DNA from: Nemopilema nomurai
Taxonomy: Eukaryota; Cnidaria; Scyphozoa; Rhizostomeae; Rhizostomatidae
Reading direction: 5' to 3'
Assembly: GCA_003864495.1 (NCBI GenBank)
Contig: ML133389.1
Coordinates: 1,969,560-2,033,559, forward strand
Length of the DNA stretch: 64,000 nt
The notes under the pieces are model-generated. The model had not been told where the DNA came from. It ran no database searches and saw only the letters and a list, made by a program, of their open reading frames with translations. Of this stretch, positions 63,660 through 64,000 are shown piece by piece. Both the position numbers and the translations under genes were made by a program. How positions within the stretch are numbered: position 1 is the stretch's first letter; each line of letters starts with the position of its first letter.

Positions 63660-64000
63660 TGGAAGGGAGATCATTGCTGATCATTGCAATCATCTACAAT
63701 CATGATTATGTTGATACTGAAATCAATCGTTAATCAGAGCTGTTGTCAGTAGCATTGTAGTTGGATTGCCAGCAATCAACTTGCATCATGATGATCAAGC
63801 TTAATCATGAAAATCGTGTCAATGGTTAATGTTTTGAATCGAGGATTCTATTGATCATTGTGGTGATTCAAAAGCTTCGAAAAAGGGTAACAATCAAGAT
63901 GATCAAGCTTAATCATAATCATAGAAATTATAATCATTGAAATCATGATCAAGAATCATATCAATCAGTTTTGTCTTTAATTAAGAGTTGAACATTGTGA
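63660..64000. repeat. Degenerate AATCATGATCAA-type repeat
   Basis: Loose repetition of gatcattg, aatcatgatcaa and agcttaatcat over about 340 bp, in the presumed intron of the Ly6-like gene. Its near edge is a few bases from the acceptor at 63659. Confidence 0.5.

Overview
The window is nuclear DNA from an invertebrate animal, probably marine. Genes are split into many short exons with GT-AG introns, base composition is AT-rich, and introns are full of minisatellites, MITEs and dead transposons. The protein families (PAH-domain SIN3, an F-BAR/SH2/kinase FER-type protein, a Ly6/uPAR-like GPI protein) are animal ones. I cannot name the species. Exon boundaries were worked out by hand from splice sites, reading phase and family similarity.

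Layout: (1) 291-15848, minus strand: the transcriptional corepressor scaffold SIN3, 23 coding exons, its 3' end (Sin3 C-terminal region) lying off the left edge. (2) 15.9-21.5 kb: intergenic or 5' non-coding, with a 75-bp tandem repeat. (3) 21483-35800, minus strand: a complete FER/FPS-type cytoplasmic tyrosine kinase, 14 coding exons, 852 residues; its introns hold most of the minisatellites. (4) 38921-44603, plus strand: SEC11, the catalytic subunit of the ER signal peptidase, 6 exons, 185 residues. Its last intron is a 111-127-bp tandem array in which every unit carries a copy of the 3' splice site and start of the terminal exon. A dead copy of SEC11 exon 3 lies at 45.3 kb. (5) 49168-56669, plus strand: SELENBP1 (methanethiol oxidase), 10 coding exons found; a very short first coding exon was not located. 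(6) 58.9-60.9 kb: two unrelated, internally deleted Tc1/mariner elements side by side. (7) 61148-61276, plus strand: first coding exon of an isochorismatase-domain (ISOC2-like) gene. (8) 63522-63658, minus strand: last exon of a Ly6/uPAR-like GPI-anchored protein.

The genes do not form a pathway; they are ordinary neighbours in a metazoan chromosome. The most unusual property is architectural. Many tandem arrays begin within about 100 nt downstream of a 5' splice site (6 of the 13 FER introns, two in SELENBP1, one in SIN3). Two arrays (SEC11 intron 5 and the SIN3 6.3-6.5 kb array) consist of repeated 3'-splice-site-like sequences. The SEC11 array could supply four alternative last exons that replace the C-terminal hydrophobic segment by seven residues and a stop.
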